DNA from: Actinomycetes bacterium
GTDB taxonomy: Bacteria > Actinomycetota > Acidimicrobiia > Acidimicrobiales > Ilumatobacteraceae
Length of the DNA: 36,676 nucleotides
Direction of reading: 5' to 3'
Assembly (NCBI GenBank): GCA_027491335.1
Contig: JAIXWJ010000022.1
Coordinates: 1-36,676 of the forward strand
The notes under the pieces are model-generated. The model had not been told where the DNA came from. It ran no database searches and worked only from the letters and a program-made list of their open reading frames with translations. Both the position numbers and the translations under genes were made by a program. Positions 33,902-36,676 of the stretch are shown here, one piece after another. Numbering within the stretch: position 1 is the stretch's first letter; every line of letters begins with the position of its first letter.

Positions 33902-35539
33902 GTGTCTGACCTCGCGCCGGAATCGGAAATCGACCCCGACGCTCCTCGTCGCCCCGATCCCGATGTCGCTTCGCTGATCGTCCCCCGCTGGGCGGCGGCC
34001 ATGGGCGGCCTCGCCGTGGGGACCCTCGCCGTCACCACCGGAATGTTGGTGGCTTCGTTGGCCGATCGGCCCTCACCCATCGACGCGGTCGGCAGTTCAT
34101 TCATCGATCGCACTCCGCGATGGCTGAAGGAACTGGCCATCGACGCGTTCGGCACCAACGACAAAACCGCTCTGCGCGTGGGCATCGTTCTCGTTCTGGC
34201 CGTCACGTCCATGGCGTTGGGTGCCGCCAGTCGACGTGGCGTGCGACCACTGGTGGTGGGCGTGGGGGTGTTCGCGGTCGTCGGAGCTTTGTCCACCGCC
34301 GAGAGGCCGGGCTCGAACGCGATCACCGTGATCGCTCCCCTCATCGGCGCCATCGTCGGAGTGGTCGCCACCTTCGTGCTTTTCCGAGAGCTCGGCTCTC
34401 GTTGGATCACCGCGCATCGCCCGCGCGAGTCGCGCGTTCCCTTGGGTTGGGATCGTCGCCGTTTCATCGGCACCACCGCGGCAGTCGGAGCGGGCTCGGT
34501 GGTTCTCGGCACCGTGGCTCGAGTCGGCGAATCCAACCGACTTCGACGCATCGAGGATCAACGTCCGACATCTCTGCCCGGTGTGGATCCTTCCAACGCC
34601 GACTCCGTCGCTTCCGACACGGTCACGGCCGACACCGAATTCGACGGACTCGACAACGGCGAGACGACCTACATCACCCCGAACGACGACTTCTATCGAA
34701 TCGACACCGCACTGTCGTTCCCCACAGTCGATCTGAGCGAATGGCGTCTGCGCATCGGCGGCATGGTGGACAAAGAGATCGAGTTGTCCTACGACGACAT
34801 TTCGGCCCTCACGCAGATCGAGCGAACGATCACCATCTGTTGCGTCTCGAACGAGATCGGTGGACCGTACATCGGCAACGCGACGTGGCAGGGCGTTCGG
34901 CTGAGCGACCTTCTCGACATGGTGGGCGTGCGCGAGGGAGCCGAGCAGTTGTTCAGTCGCAGCATCGATGGCTGGACCTGTGGATTCCCCATCGATCTGG
35001 CACGCGATGGTCGCGACGCGATGTTGGCCATCGGCATGAACGGTGAACCGCTTCCGTTGATGCACGGCTTTCCCGCGCGCCTGATCGTGCCGGGCATCTA
35101 CGGATACGTGTCGGCGACCAAATGGATATCGGAGATCGAGATCAACCGATGGTCCGACGCCGAGGGCTACTGGGTGCCGCGGGGCTGGGCTCGCGAGGCC
35201 CCCATCAAGACGCAGTCGCGCATCGACGTTCCGCGACGAGGAGAGAAGATCGACGCCGGCGCCACCAAGATCGCCGGCGTCGCCTGGGCCCAACACACCG
35301 GCGTGGCCAAGGTCGAGGTTCGCGTGGACGACGGGGACTGGATCGAGGCGACGCTCAGCGCCGACTTCACCGACGACGCATGGCGTTTGTGGAGCGTGGA
35401 TTGGACCGCCACCTCCGGGCGACACAACATCCGCGTGCGCGCCACCGACAAGAGCGGATACACGCAAACCGAGGAAGTCGCGAGCGTCGCGCCCGACGGC
35501 GCCACCGGCTGGCACACGCGCACCGTCGACGTGAACTGA
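33902..35539 (+). CDS. membrane-anchored sulfite-oxidase-family molybdopterin protein
   Basis: The 545-residue protein has about four membrane helices in residues 28-162. Next comes W-D-R-R-R-F-I-G-T-T-A-A-V-G-A-G (183-198), which resembles a Tat signal but is internal. The sulfite-oxidase molybdopterin fold runs from about residue 250: C314 in T-I-C-C-V-S-N-E-I-G-G is the probable Mo ligand, and LMHGFPARLIVPGIYGYVSATKWI follows. A C-terminal dimerisation domain (KIAGVAWAQHTGVAKVEVRVDDG) completes it. It would oxidise or reduce a small substrate at the outer membrane face, with electrons passing to an unknown partner. It starts at GTG 33902, and CAGAAT ends 6 nt upstream. Confidence 0.87.
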   Translation: MSDLAPESEIDPDAPRRPDPDVASLIVPRWAAAMGGLAVGTLAVTTGMLVASLADRPSPIDAVGSSFIDRTPRWLKELAIDAFGTNDKTALRVGIVLVLAVTSMALGAASRRGVRPLVVGVGVFAVVGALSTAERPGSNAITVIAPLIGAIVGVVATFVLFRELGSRWITAHRPRESRVPLGWDRRRFIGTTAAVGAGSVVLGTVARVGESNRLRRIEDQRPTSLPGVDPSNADSVASDTVTADTEFDGLDNGETTYITPNDDFYRIDTALSFPTVDLSEWRLRIGGMVDKEIELSYDDISALTQIERTITICCVSNEIGGPYIGNATWQGVRLSDLLDMVGVREGAEQLFSRSIDGWTCGFPIDLARDGRDAMLAIGMNGEPLPLMHGFPARLIVPGIYGYVSATKWISEIEINRWSDAEGYWVPRGWAREAPIKTQSRIDVPRRGEKIDAGATKIAGVAWAQHTGVAKVEVRVDDGDWIEATLSADFTDDAWRLWSVDWTATSGRHNIRVRATDKSGYTQTEEVASVAPDGATGWHTRTVDVN

Positions 35540-35551
35540 GATCGAGTCCGT

Positions 35552-36676
35552 CTAACCCGCCGCCACGTCGTTCTGCGCCGCGGCCCACGCCGATCGAATT
35601 CGGGGGATCAACGAGTCGCGGGCGAGATCCGCCGCGAAGGTGCGATCGAGATGCACTCCATCGGGCCGTTCCGCGCGGCCGGCATCGCCGTACGGATCAC
35701 TGAACAGATCGGCGTACGGAACGATCCTCACCGACGCCCACCGCCGATCCCATCCGCTCATGACCTCGGACCACTTCGCGATGGCTTCGGGGTCGTCGCC
35801 GCGTAGATCCGGGTTGTCGCGCACGGCCGGAGCCTCCAGAACGAGCGTCGTCACACCGAGTGGCACGACGTCACCCTGTATTCGCTCCATCAACGCGTCC
35901 AGTTCGCTCGCGTGTCGTGGCGAACCGGCTTCGATCCATTCCGAGCCGTCGGTGGGCAAATAGTCCCACTGATTCGCGATGCCCACCACCACCAGGACCA
36001 CATCGACGGACGATGCCTTCTCGGCCACCAGTCGCACCACATCTGGACAGTAGGTGACGTCCTGCTCCCCCACCACGCGATCCCGAACCTTCGAGGCCGG
36101 CAACAACGGACAGCCCAACACGCCGCCGGAGACGACTCCGACATCGGGATCGCCCACATCGGCTAGTCCACGCGCGATGTTCTCGGCAGTGGAGTCGCCC
36201 ACTACCAGCACGCTCATCGGACCCGAACCGTCGACGACGGTGTCGACGGGTTCATCCGTCGACACCGGCACCGTCGTGCTGGCCCGCGGGATCGTGGCCA
36301 GCACTTCGACGCTGGTGTCGGGCGTCGCGTCGACGGACGGCAGGAACGCGAGTGCAAGACCGATGGTGACCACAATCGACACGACCAACGTCGCACCGGC
36401 GGTGGATGGACGACGCAACAGTCGTCGTTCACGAACGGGCATCTCGACGAAACGGTGGCTCACGAATGCGATCACGCCGGTCACCGCCATCTGAACCGCG
36501 AAGAGGGCGACACCACCGAAACCGAGACGATCCTCGTTCAGCCACACGATCACCGGCCAGTGAACGAGATACAGCCCGTAACTGATCTTGCCCACCGCGA
36601 CCAACGGACTCCATCCCAACACCCGAGCGGTGACGCCGGGCACGATGGAGCCCACCACGGCCACCGCCGACAGCAA
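35552..36676 (-). CDS. OafA-type acyltransferase with SGNH domain, N-terminus outside window
   Basis: The frame enters from the right edge; 374 residues are visible. The visible membrane part (LVAVGKISYGLYLVHWPVIVWL and two more helices) is the C-terminal end of an acyltransferase-3 domain. A Thr/Val/Pro-rich linker follows, then a SGNH domain with V-V-G-D-S-T-A-E-N (Ser) and R-P-D-G-V-H-L-D near the end (D-x-x-H). The domain order is the same as the protein at 22551-24653, but the two differ in sequence. It probably acylates a surface polysaccharide. It converges with the molybdopterin gene, 12 bp away. Confidence 0.88.
   Translation of the reverse strand: MLSAVAVVGSIVPGVTARVLGWSPLVAVGKISYGLYLVHWPVIVWLNEDRLGFGGVALFAVQMAVTGVIAFVSHRFVEMPVRERRLLRRPSTAGATLVVSIVVTIGLALAFLPSVDATPDTSVEVLATIPRASTTVPVSTDEPVDTVVDGSGPMSVLVVGDSTAENIARGLADVGDPDVGVVSGGVLGCPLLPASKVRDRVVGEQDVTYCPDVVRLVAEKASSVDVVLVVVGIANQWDYLPTDGSEWIEAGSPRHASELDALMERIQGDVVPLGVTTLVLEAPAVRDNPDLRGDDPEAIAKWSEVMSGWDRRWASVRIVPYADLFSDPYGDAGRAERPDGVHLDRTFAADLARDSLIPRIRSAWAAAQNDVAAG

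Overview
The window is a high-GC bacterial chromosome segment, densely packed with genes on both strands and with no intergenic gap above about 250 bp. It looks actinobacterial, and an Acidimicrobiia-like lineage is my guess rather than a demonstrated fact. The supporting signs are a dapA-rnj pair as in mycobacteria, a HAD-PlsC two-domain acyltransferase like mycobacterial PlsC, a small RNA with C-rich hairpin loops that fits the actinobacterial 6C family, GTG starts, and many start codons only 6-9 nt downstream of a -10-like box (leaderless transcription). I saw no tRNA, rRNA, insertion sequence, phage gene or CRISPR array.

Layout. 1-3635 (minus): a translationally coupled run of a winged-helix-like unknown, dapA, rnj and a truncated lipoprotein. 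3692-4780 (plus): ddl, so lysine/peptidoglycan precursor genes flank a divergent promoter. 4811-11695: a TetR repressor facing a four-gene plus-strand operon (acyl-CoA reductase-like SDR fused to HAD, a medium-chain dehydrogenase, a LarA-like protein and a PlsC-like acyltransferase), with a perfect 20-bp palindrome between repressor and operon. I consider this the best candidate for an undescribed system, probably lipid related. 11701-11805: a long palindrome and 22-nt tandem repeats. 11811-18487 (minus): a LysM lipoprotein, gltD and gltB. A second palindrome of the same repeat family lies upstream of gltB.

18676-24653: an ECH1-like crotonase, two polytopic GT-C-like membrane proteins that converge, and an OafA-type acyltransferase with a SGNH domain; the last three suggest cell-envelope glycan synthesis and modification. 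24726-28427: a GntR/UTRA regulator divergent from a mitochondrial-type aconitase and a nitroreductase, with only 20 bp between the two start codons and overlapping -10 boxes. 28450-30088: a HAD-PlsC acyltransferase, and upstream of it on the same strand a predicted 6C-type small RNA with its own promoter and terminator. 30158-33856: a LysR regulator, a short carboxyltransferase and citrate synthase. 33902-35539: a membrane-anchored sulfite-oxidase-fold protein. 35552-end: the C-terminal part of a second acyltransferase-SGNH protein.

Together the core genes cover lysine and cell-wall precursors, ammonia assimilation and TCA entry (citrate synthase, aconitase). The accessory genes concentrate on lipids and surface polysaccharides. 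All calls come from reading the sequence; no database search was run.
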